From: Streptomyces longispororuber
Lineage (GTDB): Bacteria > Actinomycetota > Actinomycetes > Streptomycetales > Streptomycetaceae
NCBI RefSeq assembly: GCF_024448165.1
Contig: NZ_JAMOLN010000121.1
Location: 1 to 32,202 of the forward strand
Reading direction: 5' to 3'
Length of the DNA: 32,202 nucleotides
Shown here piece after piece: positions 21,491 to 29,567 of this stretch. The position numbers and the translations under genes were made by a program. The notes beneath the pieces were generated by a model. It saw only the letters and a list, made by a program, of their open reading frames with translations, did not search any database and was not told the DNA's origin. Positions within the stretch are counted from its first letter, which is position 1; each line of letters opens with the position of its first letter.

Positions 21491-22375
21491 GTGCCGCAGG
21501 ACTCGTATCTCGTCGGCCTGATCGGAGCCGGTATCGGCCCCTCGCTCAGCCCCGCCCTCCACCAGCGCGAGGCCGACCGGCAGGGCCTGCGGTACCTGTA
21601 CCGGCTGCTCGACCTCGACACCCTCGGCGAACGCCCCGAGGCGGTCGGCGCCCTGCTGCGCGCCGCCCGCGCGACCGGCTTCGACGGCCTGAACATCACC
21701 CACCCCTGCAAGCAGCTCGTCATCGAGCACCTCGACGGACTGTCCCCGCAGGCCGCGGCGCTCGGCGCGGTCAACACCGTGGTCCTCGAGGACGGCCGCG
21801 CCGTCGGCCACAACACCGACGTCACCGGCTTCGCCGCCTCCTTCGCCCGCGGCCTGCCCGAGGCCCGCATGGAGCGCGTCGTGCAGCTCGGCGCCGGGGG
21901 AGCGGGCGCCGCCGTCGCGCACGCCGTCCTCACTCTGGGCGCGGGCCGCGTCACCCTCGTCGACGCGCTGCCCGAGCGGGCCGCCGAGCTGGCCGCCTCG
22001 CTCGACCGGCACTTCGGCGCCGGCCGGGCGGTGCCCGCGCCGCCGGACACGCTCGCCAAGCACCTCGCCGATGCCGACGGCATCGTGCACGCCACCCCGA
22101 CCGGCATGGCCGCCCACCCCGGACTGCCGTTCCCCGCACGGCTGCTGCACCCCGGCCTGTGGGTCGCCGAGGTCGTCTACCGGCCGCTGGAGACCGAGCT
22201 CGTCCGCACCGCCCGCGCGCTCGGCTGCGCCGTCCTCGACGGCGGCGGCATGGCCGTCTTCCAGGCCGCCGACGCCTTCCGGCTCTTCACCGGACGCGAG
22301 CCCGACCCCGCCCGGATGCTCGCCCACTTCGCCGAACTCACCGTCGCCGACGGCGCGGTGGCAGGCGCGAGCTGA
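21491..22375 (+). CDS. aroE: Shikimate/quinate dehydrogenase (catabolic, NAD-type)
   Basis: 294 residues from GTG 21491 with AGGAGG 5 nt upstream. Substrate site: GPSLSPALH (Ser18, Ser20) and NITHPCKQ with catalytic Lys74; NTDVTGF supplies Asp110. The nucleotide-binding loop is LGAGGAGAA (133-141), followed by TLVDALPERA. Asp158 after the second beta strand, in place of the NRT/Arg motif of NADPH-dependent AroE, indicates NAD preference. That is typical of catabolic quinate/shikimate dehydrogenases such as QsuD of Corynebacterium. It should oxidise shikimate to 3-dehydroshikimate, and possibly quinate to 3-dehydroquinate. The 57-bp gap to the dehydratase gene suggests one operon. Confidence 0.9.
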   Translation: MPQDSYLVGLIGAGIGPSLSPALHQREADRQGLRYLYRLLDLDTLGERPEAVGALLRAARATGFDGLNITHPCKQLVIEHLDGLSPQAAALGAVNTVVLEDGRAVGHNTDVTGFAASFARGLPEARMERVVQLGAGGAGAAVAHAVLTLGAGRVTLVDALPERAAELAASLDRHFGAGRAVPAPPDTLAKHLADADGIVHATPTGMAAHPGLPFPARLLHPGLWVAEVVYRPLETELVRTARALGCAVLDGGGMAVFQAADAFRLFTGREPDPARMLAHFAELTVADGAVAGAS

Positions 22376-22432
22376 CCCGATCGGCCACCCTCGCCGTCAC
22401 GCACCACCCGCCCCGCACCGAAGGAGCCCGCC

Positions 22433-24229
22433 GTGCGCACCTCCATCGCCACCGTCTCGCTCAGCGGATCGCTCACCGAGAAGCTCACCGCCGCCGCCCG
22501 CGCCGGGTTCGACGGCGTCGAGATCTTCGAGAACGACCTGCTGGCCAGCCCCCTCGCGCCCGAGGAGATCCGCTCCCTCTGCGCCGACCTCGGGCTCACC
22601 GTCGACCTGTACCAGCCGATGCGCGACATCGAGGGCGTACCCGCCGACGAGTTCGCCCGCAACCTGCGCCGCGCCGAGCACAAGTTCCGCGTCATGCAGC
22701 GCCTCGGCGCCGACACGGTCCTGGTCTGCTCCAGCGTCTCGCCGCTCGCCGAGGACGACGACGCGCTCGCCGCGTACCAGCTGCGCCGACTCGCCGAGCG
22801 GGCCGCCGACTTCGGCATCCGCGTCGCCTACGAGGCGCTCGCCTGGGGCCGCCACGTCAACACCTACGACCACGCCTGGCGCATCGTCGAGGCCGCCGAC
22901 CACCCCGCGCTCGGCACCTGCCTCGACAGCTTCCACATCCTCGCCCGGGGCAGTGACCCCAAGGGCATCGAGGACATCCCCGGCGACAAGGTCTTCTTCC
23001 TCCAGCTCGCCGACGCGCCGCTGCTCTCCATGGACGTCCTGCGCTGGAGCCGCCACCACCGCGTCTTCCCCGGCCAGGGCGACCTCGACGTCGCCGGGCT
23101 CCTCGGACACGTGCTGCGCACCGGATACCGAGGGCCGTTGTCCCTGGAGGTGTTCAACGACGTGTTCCGGCAGGCGGAGGCCGGACCCGCCGCCGTCGAC
23201 GCGCTGCGCTCCCTGCTCGTCCTCCAGGAAGCCGTGGGCGAGGGCGAGCTGCCCCGCCCCGTCGTGCCCACCGGCGTCGCCTTCACCGAACTCGTCACCC
23301 CCGACGTCGAACCCGCCGCCGCCCTCCTCGCCGCACTCGGCTTCACCCGCACCGGCCGCCATCGCGGCAAACCCGTCGACCTGTGGGAGCAGGGCGCCGC
23401 CCGCGTCCTCCTCAACACCGGGCCGGCCGCCCGCCGCGACGGCACCGTCCTCGCCGCCGTCGGCCTGGAGTCGCCCGACCCCGCCGGCGCCGCCCGCCGC
23501 GCCGAGGCCCTGCTCGCCCCGGTGCTGCCCCGCCGCCGCACCACCGGCGACGTCCTCCTCGACGCGGTGGCCGCCCCCAACGGCACCGAACTCTTCTTCT
23601 GCGCCACCGACCGCCCCGGACTCCCCAGCTGGACCGCCGACTTCGAGCCCACCGGCGAACAGGCCGGACCGGCCGGCATCAGCGGCATCGACCACCTCGC
23701 CCTCACCCAGCCCTGGCACCAGTTCGACGAGGCGGCCCTCTTCCACCGCGGCGTCCTCGGCCTCGACGCCCGCGGCAGCGTCGACGTCGCCGACCCGTAC
23801 GGACTGCGCCGCAGTCGCGCCTTCGCCACCGCCGACGGCGCCGTCCGCGTGGCCCTCGGCGTCGGGCCGGGACCCGGCGACGAGCACACCCACGCCCAGC
23901 ACATCGCCCTCGCCACCGACGACGTCGTCACCGCGGCCCGCCGCTTCCGCGCCGCCGGCGGACAGCTGCTGCCGGTGCCGGGCAACTACTACGACGACCT
24001 CGCCGCCCGCCACTCGTTCGCGCCGGGCGAGCTGGAGACGTACCGGGAACTCGGCATCCTCTACGACCGCGACGCCCACGGCACCTTCCGCCACTGCTAC
24101 ACGCACACCCTCGGCCGGGTCTTCTTCGAACTCGCCCAGCGCGACGACGGATACCGGGGGTACGGCGCGCAGAACGCCCCCGTGCGGCTCGCCGCGCAGC
24201 ACGGATCCGGTTCCGTGGCCGCACGCTGA
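22433..24229 (+). CDS. quiC: 3-dehydroshikimate dehydratase fused to HPPD-like VOC domain
   Basis: 598 residues from GTG 22433 behind AAGGAG. The N-terminal half (about 1-270) is an AP-endonuclease-2/xylose-isomerase TIM barrel. Its metal ligands are Glu134 (YEALAWG), Asp165 (CLDSFH), Gln191 (FLQLAD) and Glu239 (LEVFND), the same numbers I recall for Pseudomonas QuiC1. The C-terminal half (about 280-598) is a two-module vicinal-oxygen-chelate region like 4-hydroxyphenylpyruvate dioxygenase. It keeps a 2-His-1-carboxylate set in GIDHLAL, HAQHIAL and VFFELAQRD. QuiC1-type proteins convert 3-dehydroshikimate to protocatechuate; the role of the HPPD-like half is unclear. With the upstream dehydrogenase this completes shikimate to protocatechuate. 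Confidence 0.9.
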   Translation: MRTSIATVSLSGSLTEKLTAAARAGFDGVEIFENDLLASPLAPEEIRSLCADLGLTVDLYQPMRDIEGVPADEFARNLRRAEHKFRVMQRLGADTVLVCSSVSPLAEDDDALAAYQLRRLAERAADFGIRVAYEALAWGRHVNTYDHAWRIVEAADHPALGTCLDSFHILARGSDPKGIEDIPGDKVFFLQLADAPLLSMDVLRWSRHHRVFPGQGDLDVAGLLGHVLRTGYRGPLSLEVFNDVFRQAEAGPAAVDALRSLLVLQEAVGEGELPRPVVPTGVAFTELVTPDVEPAAALLAALGFTRTGRHRGKPVDLWEQGAARVLLNTGPAARRDGTVLAAVGLESPDPAGAARRAEALLAPVLPRRRTTGDVLLDAVAAPNGTELFFCATDRPGLPSWTADFEPTGEQAGPAGISGIDHLALTQPWHQFDEAALFHRGVLGLDARGSVDVADPYGLRRSRAFATADGAVRVALGVGPGPGDEHTHAQHIALATDDVVTAARRFRAAGGQLLPVPGNYYDDLAARHSFAPGELETYRELGILYDRDAHGTFRHCYTHTLGRVFFELAQRDDGYRGYGAQNAPVRLAAQHGSGSVAAR

Positions 24230-24278
24230 CGGAAGGTCACGGAATCGCTTCGACTCATCGGCGGCTCAGAAACCACGC

Positions 24279-24290
24279 TTACGCTCGTAA
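24279..24290. promoter_or_regulatory. Palindrome upstream of the SpoIIE phosphatase gene
   Basis: TTACG-CT-CGTAA, a perfect 12-bp palindrome, lies 49 bp before the ATG at 24340 within aaccacgcttacgctcgtaa. Its size suits a TetR-type regulator; no candidate binder is evident. Confidence 0.4.
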
Positions 24291-24339
24291 CCCGACAGGC
24301 CCGAACACCGGGGCGCGGGTTCGGGGGGTGGGGAGAGCG

Positions 24340-25401
24340 ATGACCAAGGTGAGGTTCCGGGCGGGCCGGGCGCTGTCCGCGCTGCCCTACGGCGTGATGG
24401 GACTGGTCGGGATCGCCGAGCTGGCGACGCCGACCGGGTTCGGTCTGCTGCCCCTGATGTCGCTCGGCCCGGCGTTCGCGGGCCTCGTCGGCAGCAAGCG
24501 GCGCACCGCGCGGATCGGCATGGTCGCCGTCCTGCTGTGCGTGCTGCTCGCCGCGTACGACGGCACGCTGGGCAAGCGGCGCGTGTACATCGCCGCGATC
24601 AGCGTCGCCGGGGTCACCGCCGCCGGTCTCGCCGCGGTCGCGATGCGGGAGCGCAGGGACGCCGAGCTCGCCTCCGTCCGCTCGATCGCGGAGGTCGCCC
24701 AGCGGGTCCTGCTGCGACCGGTGCCCCGGGTGGCCGGACAGCTGCGGGTCGCCGTCTCGTACACGTCGGCCGTGGCGCAGGCCAGGATCGGCGGCGACCT
24801 GTACGAAGTGGTGGCCTCGGCCGGTGGCACCCGGGCCATCATCGGCGACGTCCAGGGCAAGGGACTGGAGGCGGTGGAGACCGCGGCCCTGGTGCTCGGG
24901 GCCTTCCGGGAGGCCGCGCACGACGAGCCCGAACTCGCCGGTCTGGGGCGGCGGCTGGGCCGGGCGGTGGACCGGGAGCTGCAGGGCGAGAAGTTCGTGA
25001 CGGCGCTGCTCGTCGAGGTGGCGCCGGGCGGGCACGAGGTGACGTTCCTCAACTTCGGCCACCCCGCACCCCTCCTGGTGCGCGCCGACGGGACCACGGC
25101 CTTCCCCGAGCCCCGGCAGTACGCGCTGCCGCTGGGCCTCGGACTGCACGGCGGCGAGGACCCCTCCCCGTACACGGTCGCCTTCGTGCCCGGCGACCAG
25201 CTGCTCCTCTACACGGACGGCGTCAGCGAGGCGCGGGACGGCACGGGCGACTTCTACCCGCTGGCCGACCGGGTGGCCCTGCTCAAGGACCCGGATCCGG
25301 ACGCGGCCCTGGAAGGGCTGCGCACGGACCTCGTGGACCACGCCGCGGGCCCGCTGCACGACGACGCGGCGATGCTGCTGCTGCGCCACCGGGAGGACTG
25401 A
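24340..25401 (+). CDS. Membrane-bound PP2C-type SpoIIE serine phosphatase
   Basis: 353 residues. The N-terminal membrane part (about residues 12-105) has about four hydrophobic segments. A short linker (RERRDAELASVRSIAEVAQRVLLRPVP) leads to the SpoIIE catalytic domain (about 130-353). PP2C metal motifs: GGDLYEVV (about 152-159), GDVQGKGLEAV, FLNFGHPAPLLV, LLLYTDGVSEARD and HDDAAMLLLRH. This membrane-anchored form is very common in Streptomyces; such enzymes dephosphorylate STAS-type anti-anti-sigma factors. GGGGAGAG precedes ATG 24340. Its partner is not identified here. Confidence 0.92.
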   Translation: MTKVRFRAGRALSALPYGVMGLVGIAELATPTGFGLLPLMSLGPAFAGLVGSKRRTARIGMVAVLLCVLLAAYDGTLGKRRVYIAAISVAGVTAAGLAAVAMRERRDAELASVRSIAEVAQRVLLRPVPRVAGQLRVAVSYTSAVAQARIGGDLYEVVASAGGTRAIIGDVQGKGLEAVETAALVLGAFREAAHDEPELAGLGRRLGRAVDRELQGEKFVTALLVEVAPGGHEVTFLNFGHPAPLLVRADGTTAFPEPRQYALPLGLGLHGGEDPSPYTVAFVPGDQLLLYTDGVSEARDGTGDFYPLADRVALLKDPDPDAALEGLRTDLVDHAAGPLHDDAAMLLLRHRED

Positions 25402-25421
25402 CCCGCCGCCCCCGCCGGCCG

Positions 25422-26003
25422 TTAGCCGCTCCGCCGCGCGATGTCCTCCAGCTCGGCGCGGTACGCCGCCCACTCCTGCGGGTCCCGCGACGGCAGGGAG
25501 CCGTTGTCCTCCCGGTAGCCCACCGCGCCGTCGAGGCCCTCGCGCAGGATGTCGGCGTGCCCCGCGTGGCGCTGCGTGTCGGACAGCACCCGCACCAGGA
25601 GGTGGTGGAACGTCGCCTCGTTCCGGCCCTCGGGCCACCACGGCACGGTGCCGACCGTGTCGAGCGCGAGCGCGTCGATCGCCGCGTCGGAGTGGGTCCA
25701 GGCCCGCCGGTAGCCCGCCACGATCTGCTCGCGGGTCTCGTCGGCGGTGGCGTACATGTCCTTCTCCGGATCGATCGACGACTCCCCGTGCGGGCGGCCG
25801 AACGTGTCGCAGAAGTAGCCGAGTTCGACGGCGGTCAGATGCTTCAGCAGGCCCAGCAGATTCGTCCCCGTCGGCGTCAGCGGACGCCGCACGTCGTAGT
25901 CGGAGAGCCCGTCGAGCTTCCACAGGAGGGCGTCGCGCGCGTCCTGCAGATAGCGGCGCAGATCGGCCTTGTGCCGGGCCTCGCCCGTTCCGAGATCATT
26001 CAT
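25422..26003 (-). CDS. DinB family (DUF664) protein
   Basis: 193 residues, all helical. NLLGLLKHLTAVELGYFCDTFGRP and HHLLVRVLSDTQRHAGHADILREGLDG carry the three His residues expected for the DinB metal site (His in KHLTAVE, then HxxxH in RHAGHADI). The family includes mycothiol- and bacillithiol-dependent transferases; the closest group is commonly labelled DUF664. Catalytic role here unknown. Converges with the phosphatase gene (20-bp gap) and is divergent from the glutaminase gene (69-bp gap). Weak ribosome binding site before ATG 26003. Confidence 0.9.
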   Translation of the reverse strand: MNDLGTGEARHKADLRRYLQDARDALLWKLDGLSDYDVRRPLTPTGTNLLGLLKHLTAVELGYFCDTFGRPHGESSIDPEKDMYATADETREQIVAGYRRAWTHSDAAIDALALDTVGTVPWWPEGRNEATFHHLLVRVLSDTQRHAGHADILREGLDGAVGYREDNGSLPSRDPQEWAAYRAELEDIARRSG

Positions 26004-26072
26004 GGGGGCAGTCTGCCGTCCGCGTCCGCATGGCGGCACCGCGGGTGCGCGGCGGGTGCGGGCGAGCCCCCG

Positions 26073-27899
26073 ATGGGTTTCGATGGACGGGTGCGACACG
26101 AGCAGCAGCGCAGCGCGGACGACCCCCTGACCGGCCTCCTCGACCGGATCCGTGGGAGCCTCAGCGATCTCGACGACGGCGAGCCCGCCTCGTACATCCC
26201 CGAGCTCGGCCGCGTCGACCCGGCCCTGTTCGGACTGAGCCTGTGCGCCCTGGACGGGCAGGTCTACGGCAGTGGCGACACCACGGCGCCGTTCACCGTG
26301 CAGTCGGTGTCCAAGCCGTTCGTCTTCGCGCTCGCGCTCGCCGACCGCGGCCTGGAGCACGTGCTCGCCCGGGTCGGCGCCGAACCGAGCGGCGAGGCGT
26401 TCAACTCCATCCGGCTGGAGCCGGGCACCGGACGCCCGCCCAACCCGATGGTCAACGCCGGTGCCATCGTGACCAGTTCGCTCGTCGCGGGGGACACCCC
26501 CGACGCCCGCTTCACCCGCATCCTCGACGGCCTCGGCGCCTTCGCGGGCCGCCCGCTCACCGTCGACGAGGCCGTGTACACCTCGGAGTGCGCCACCGGC
26601 GACCGCAACCGCGCCCTCGCCTACCTCATGCACAACGCCGGCTCCCTCACCGGCGACGTGGAGGAACAGCTCGGCGTCTACTTCCGGCAGTGCTCCGTCC
26701 TCGTCACCTGCGACGACCTCGCCGTCATGCACGCGACCCTGGCGGGCGGCGGTGTCAACCCGGTCACCGGCGAACGCGTCGTCGCCCCGCGCCACGCCCA
26801 GCACGTCCTCGCCGTCATGGCGACGTGCGGCATGTACGACGCGTCCGGGCAGTGGATGCTCCAGGTCGGCATGCCCGCCAAGAGCGGGGTCTCCGGCGCG
26901 ATCGGGGTCGCCCTGCCCGGCCAGTTCGGCATCGGCGTGTTCAGCCCGCCGCTGGAGGAGAAGGGCAACAGCGTGCGCGGCATCGCCGCCTGTCACCTGC
27001 TCTCCGACCAGTTCGGACTGCACCTGATGCGCGCCACCGTCCCCCAGCGCAGACCGCTGCCGCCCCGCTCCCTGCATCCGTCCCCGCTGCGCTCGCTGCG
27101 CCATCGCCCGCGCGACCAGCGCGCCGCCCTCGACGCCCACCCGGACCGGATCCGCGTGCACGTCCTCCAGGGCGACCTGGACTTCGCCACCGCCGAGCAG
27201 ACCCTGCGGGCCGCCCGTGAACTGGCGCCCGCCGTCGGCTGGTTCGCCCTCGACCTCACCCGCGTCGGCCGCATCGAACCCGTCGCCGCCGACCTGCTGC
27301 GCGCCCTCGGTGAGGACCTGCGCGCCCGCTCCGTGCGCATGGTGCTCGCCGACCCCGACGAACGGCAGGCCATGGCCCGCACCACCGACGAGTTCCCCGA
27401 CCTCGGCCGCGCCCTGGAGACCTGCGAGGACGACCTCCTCACCGACCTGGGGCTCGACCCGGACGCCCCGGTCCCGCTCGCCGACTGCGACCTGTTCGGC
27501 CGCGCCGACGCCGCCCTGCGCAGCGCCCTGTCCGAGGCCTTCGACACGCTGCGGCTGACCGCCGGGCAGACCGTCGGCCAGCCGGCCGAGCGGCTGCGGG
27601 AGCGGATCGTCCTCTGGTACGTCGAGTTGGGCCGCCTCGCGGTCTGCGCGGACGCCGTCCCCGCCGACGCGGTCGTCGTGCGGCGCGCCTGGTCGGCGGG
27701 CCCGGGCGCGGCTCTCACTCCGGCCGACTTCCCGCCCCGCTTCACCCGTCAGGTCCTTGCCGAACGCGACACGGTGTGCCGCACCCTCACCGCGGAGGGC
27801 CTGGCCCGGCTGCGGAAGAGCGTGCCGGAAGCCGTGGCGGTCCTGGAGCGGGCGCCGCTGGAGGGGGCCGAGACGGTGGACCGGGCGGACGGGGTCTGA
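26073..27899 (+). CDS. glsA: Glutaminase A-STAS fusion protein with extra C-terminal region
   Basis: 608 residues. The glutaminase domain (about 15-325) is a serine beta-lactamase-like fold. Its nucleophile motif SVSK has Ser78 and Lys81, and ASYIPELGRVDPALFG, NPMVNAGAI, YTSECATGDRNRALAY, AGGGVNPVTGE and GIGVFSPPLEEKGNSVRG are all present. It should hydrolyse L-glutamine to glutamate and ammonia. A STAS domain follows (about 359-435, RIRVHVLQGDLDFATAEQTLRAA...FALDLTRVGRIEPVAADLL). The usual phospho-Ser position reads IEP, so STAS phosphorylation is unlikely. Residues about 450-608 (LADCDLFGRADAALRSALSEAF...LARLRKSVPEAVAVLERAP) form a further helical region I do not recognise. The start may be ATG 26073 or GTG 26091. 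Confidence 0.9.
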   Translation: MGFDGRVRHEQQRSADDPLTGLLDRIRGSLSDLDDGEPASYIPELGRVDPALFGLSLCALDGQVYGSGDTTAPFTVQSVSKPFVFALALADRGLEHVLARVGAEPSGEAFNSIRLEPGTGRPPNPMVNAGAIVTSSLVAGDTPDARFTRILDGLGAFAGRPLTVDEAVYTSECATGDRNRALAYLMHNAGSLTGDVEEQLGVYFRQCSVLVTCDDLAVMHATLAGGGVNPVTGERVVAPRHAQHVLAVMATCGMYDASGQWMLQVGMPAKSGVSGAIGVALPGQFGIGVFSPPLEEKGNSVRGIAACHLLSDQFGLHLMRATVPQRRPLPPRSLHPSPLRSLRHRPRDQRAALDAHPDRIRVHVLQGDLDFATAEQTLRAARELAPAVGWFALDLTRVGRIEPVAADLLRALGEDLRARSVRMVLADPDERQAMARTTDEFPDLGRALETCEDDLLTDLGLDPDAPVPLADCDLFGRADAALRSALSEAFDTLRLTAGQTVGQPAERLRERIVLWYVELGRLAVCADAVPADAVVVRRAWSAGPGAALTPADFPPRFTRQVLAERDTVCRTLTAEGLARLRKSVPEAVAVLERAPLEGAETVDRADGV

Positions 27900-27930
27900 G
27901 CGGGCGGGGGCTCGACCGGCGGAGTGCGGG

Positions 27931-28596
27931 TCACCGTCCGTTCGCGGAGAAGTGCTGGTAGTCCGGGTGCGCCCAGCGCGCTCCCCACGCCCAGCCGACC
28001 CGGCGCATCGCCGTGGTGACCGCGTCCCCGGCCCGCAGCATGCCAGGGGCGCGGCGGCGCCGGTCCAGGTACCGGACCCCGGCCGCCGGATGGACCCGGC
28101 CCCGGCGGTCGACGTACGGGTTCTCCAGCGTGTTGACGTCGAGCGCGTCGCCGTACGAGTGCTGCGAGCGGACTCCTGAATTCCCGGTCACAGCACGGCA
28201 GTTGAAGGCCGACGTGTTGTCGTCGGCCATCGCGGCGGGATCGCTGCCGCCGTACGCGGCCATGGTGCGCATCCGCCGGATCGGGAACCGTGCGGCGAAC
28301 GCCTTGCCCAGTACGTACACGACGTCGTGGACGGCCCGCTCGTGCACGACCAGCTCACCCCGGTGGACCCGGTGGTCGAACCCCCAGTGGGTGAGCCGGA
28401 CCAGCCGCAGGCGGCGCGGCCCCACCGGGCACCCGGCGCGCCAGCTGCGGCCGAGCCGCGCCGCGGTGACCTTGCTGACCTGGTACGTGAACCGGGGCGG
28501 CGCTACGGACGGTGCGGGGGCGGCGTGGGCCGGCAGGACGCCCGCGGCCAGGGCGAGGGCCGTCGAGGCCACGGCGAGACGGAGGCGAGGAGGCAC
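27931..28596 (-). CDS. Secreted M15 family D,D-carboxypeptidase/endopeptidase-like protein
   Basis: 221 residues from GTG 28596 with GGTGA 5 nt upstream. It has a signal peptide (RLAVASTALALAAGVLPAHA) ending near residue 26. The LAS-type zinc site is complete: SQHSYGDALD provides His146 and Asp153, and HPDYQHF provides His215. NTSAFNCRAVTGNSGVRSQHS is typical of actinobacterial M15 (VanY-like) peptidases. It should act on peptidoglycan stem peptides outside the membrane. It lies 82 bp downstream of the GntR gene on the same strand. Confidence 0.88.
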   Translation of the reverse strand: MPPRLRLAVASTALALAAGVLPAHAAPAPSVAPPRFTYQVSKVTAARLGRSWRAGCPVGPRRLRLVRLTHWGFDHRVHRGELVVHERAVHDVVYVLGKAFAARFPIRRMRTMAAYGGSDPAAMADDNTSAFNCRAVTGNSGVRSQHSYGDALDVNTLENPYVDRRGRVHPAAGVRYLDRRRRAPGMLRAGDAVTTAMRRVGWAWGARWAHPDYQHFSANGR

Positions 28597-28678
28597 CGGG
28601 TCACCGTAGAAGGCGCGGGCCGGACGGCCGGTGGGAAACGCCGGGCGTTGGTGCGTACGGGGTCGCTGCCCCGGCCCG

Positions 28679-29398
28679 TCACGAGCTGCGGCGGCGCCGC
28701 CGGGCCGCGACCGCCTGCGGGTCGATCTCCGGGTGGGACCAGCGCCCGGCCAGCGCCAGGGACTCGGCGCGGCCGTCGCTGACGTGGTCCAGCGCGAGAG
28801 CGGCCGCCCGGTCCGCGTCGCCGGCCGCGATCGCCGCGTACAGCTCCTCGTGCTCGGCGCACTGACGGGCCGGATCGCGCTGCGCGGTCAGCCGGAACAG
28901 CCAGTGCGTGCGCGCTTCCAGGGGCCGCATCATGCTCGTCAGGAGCGGGTTCGCGGTGAGTTCCACGATGTCCGTGTGGAAGCCCGCGTTCGCGGCGGCG
29001 ATCGCGGCCCTGTCCTGGTCCCGGGTCGCGGCGCGCGCGGCGTCGAGACGGGCCCGCAGCCGGGCGAGCCCTGCCGCGTCCGACCGCTCGGCGGCGAGCC
29101 GCGCGGCCAGTGACTCCAGCGACTCCCGTACGTCGAACAGATCGCGGACGTCGGCCGGGGTGAACGGCGCGACCAGTGCGCCCCGGTGCGGCACGAGCAG
29201 CACCAGGCCGTCCGCCTCCAGACGGCGCAGTGCCTCGCGCAGCGGGATCCGGGAGACGTCGAGCTCCGCGGCGAGATCGCGCTCCACCAGCCGTTCGCCC
29301 GGCTGGAGTTCGGCCTCCAGGATGCGCCGCCGCAGCGTGTCGTACGCACGGTCGCGCAGCGAGCCGCGCGCCGCGCCCGCCGGCTGTGCCGCTGTCAC
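28679..29398 (-). CDS. GntR family regulator (FadR/FCD subfamily)
   Basis: 239 residues. The winged HTH is at about 12-78 (SLRDRAYDTLRRRILEAELQPGERLVERDLAAELDVSRIPLREALRRLEADGLV), a textbook GntR N-terminus. The FCD ligand domain (about 85-225) has candidate metal ligands in FDVRESLE, FHTDIVEL, EHEELYAAI and DHVSDG. The start is GTG 29398 or the adjacent TTG 29401; GGAGGA lies 5-8 nt upstream. Divergent from the BMP-type lipoprotein gene, with GGTATACC between them, so it probably controls that ABC uptake operon in response to its substrate. Confidence 0.92.
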   Translation of the reverse strand: MTAAQPAGAARGSLRDRAYDTLRRRILEAELQPGERLVERDLAAELDVSRIPLREALRRLEADGLVLLVPHRGALVAPFTPADVRDLFDVRESLESLAARLAAERSDAAGLARLRARLDAARAATRDQDRAAIAAANAGFHTDIVELTANPLLTSMMRPLEARTHWLFRLTAQRDPARQCAEHEELYAAIAAGDADRAAALALDHVSDGRAESLALAGRWSHPEIDPQAVAARRRRRSS

Positions 29399-29517
29399 CA
29401 AGGGTTTCCTCCGATCGGATGCCGCTCTCACAGTAAGCGGCCCGGACGGGGCGGAGCGCACTGCTAACCGGCCGCTAACACGCGGGCAACACAGGGCTCC
29501 CAGACTGAGGGCGCGTA

Positions 29518-29530
29518 ACGGTATACCACT
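29518..29530. promoter_or_regulatory. GntR/FadR-type operator candidate
   Basis: acGGTATACCact has the perfect palindrome GGTATACC (29520-29527). It fits the TNGTNNNACNA-type sites of FCD regulators except at the first base of the left half. It lies 41 bp upstream of the BMP gene start and 122 bp from gntR. Confidence 0.6.
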
Positions 29531-29567
29531 AGCGGGCCCGCGGGCCCCTCCCTCTGGAGGCATCTCA

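Noticed and set aside
23273..24229. C-terminal half of the dehydratase as a true 4-hydroxyphenylpyruvate dioxygenase
   Set aside because: The fusion layout and gene context match QuiC1-type 3-dehydroshikimate dehydratases; no tyrosine catabolic genes are nearby.
24340..27899. SpoIIE phosphatase acting on the STAS domain of the nearby glutaminase
   Set aside because: The STAS phospho-Ser position reads Ile-Glu-Pro, so there is no residue to dephosphorylate; the two genes are also separated by an opposite-strand gene.
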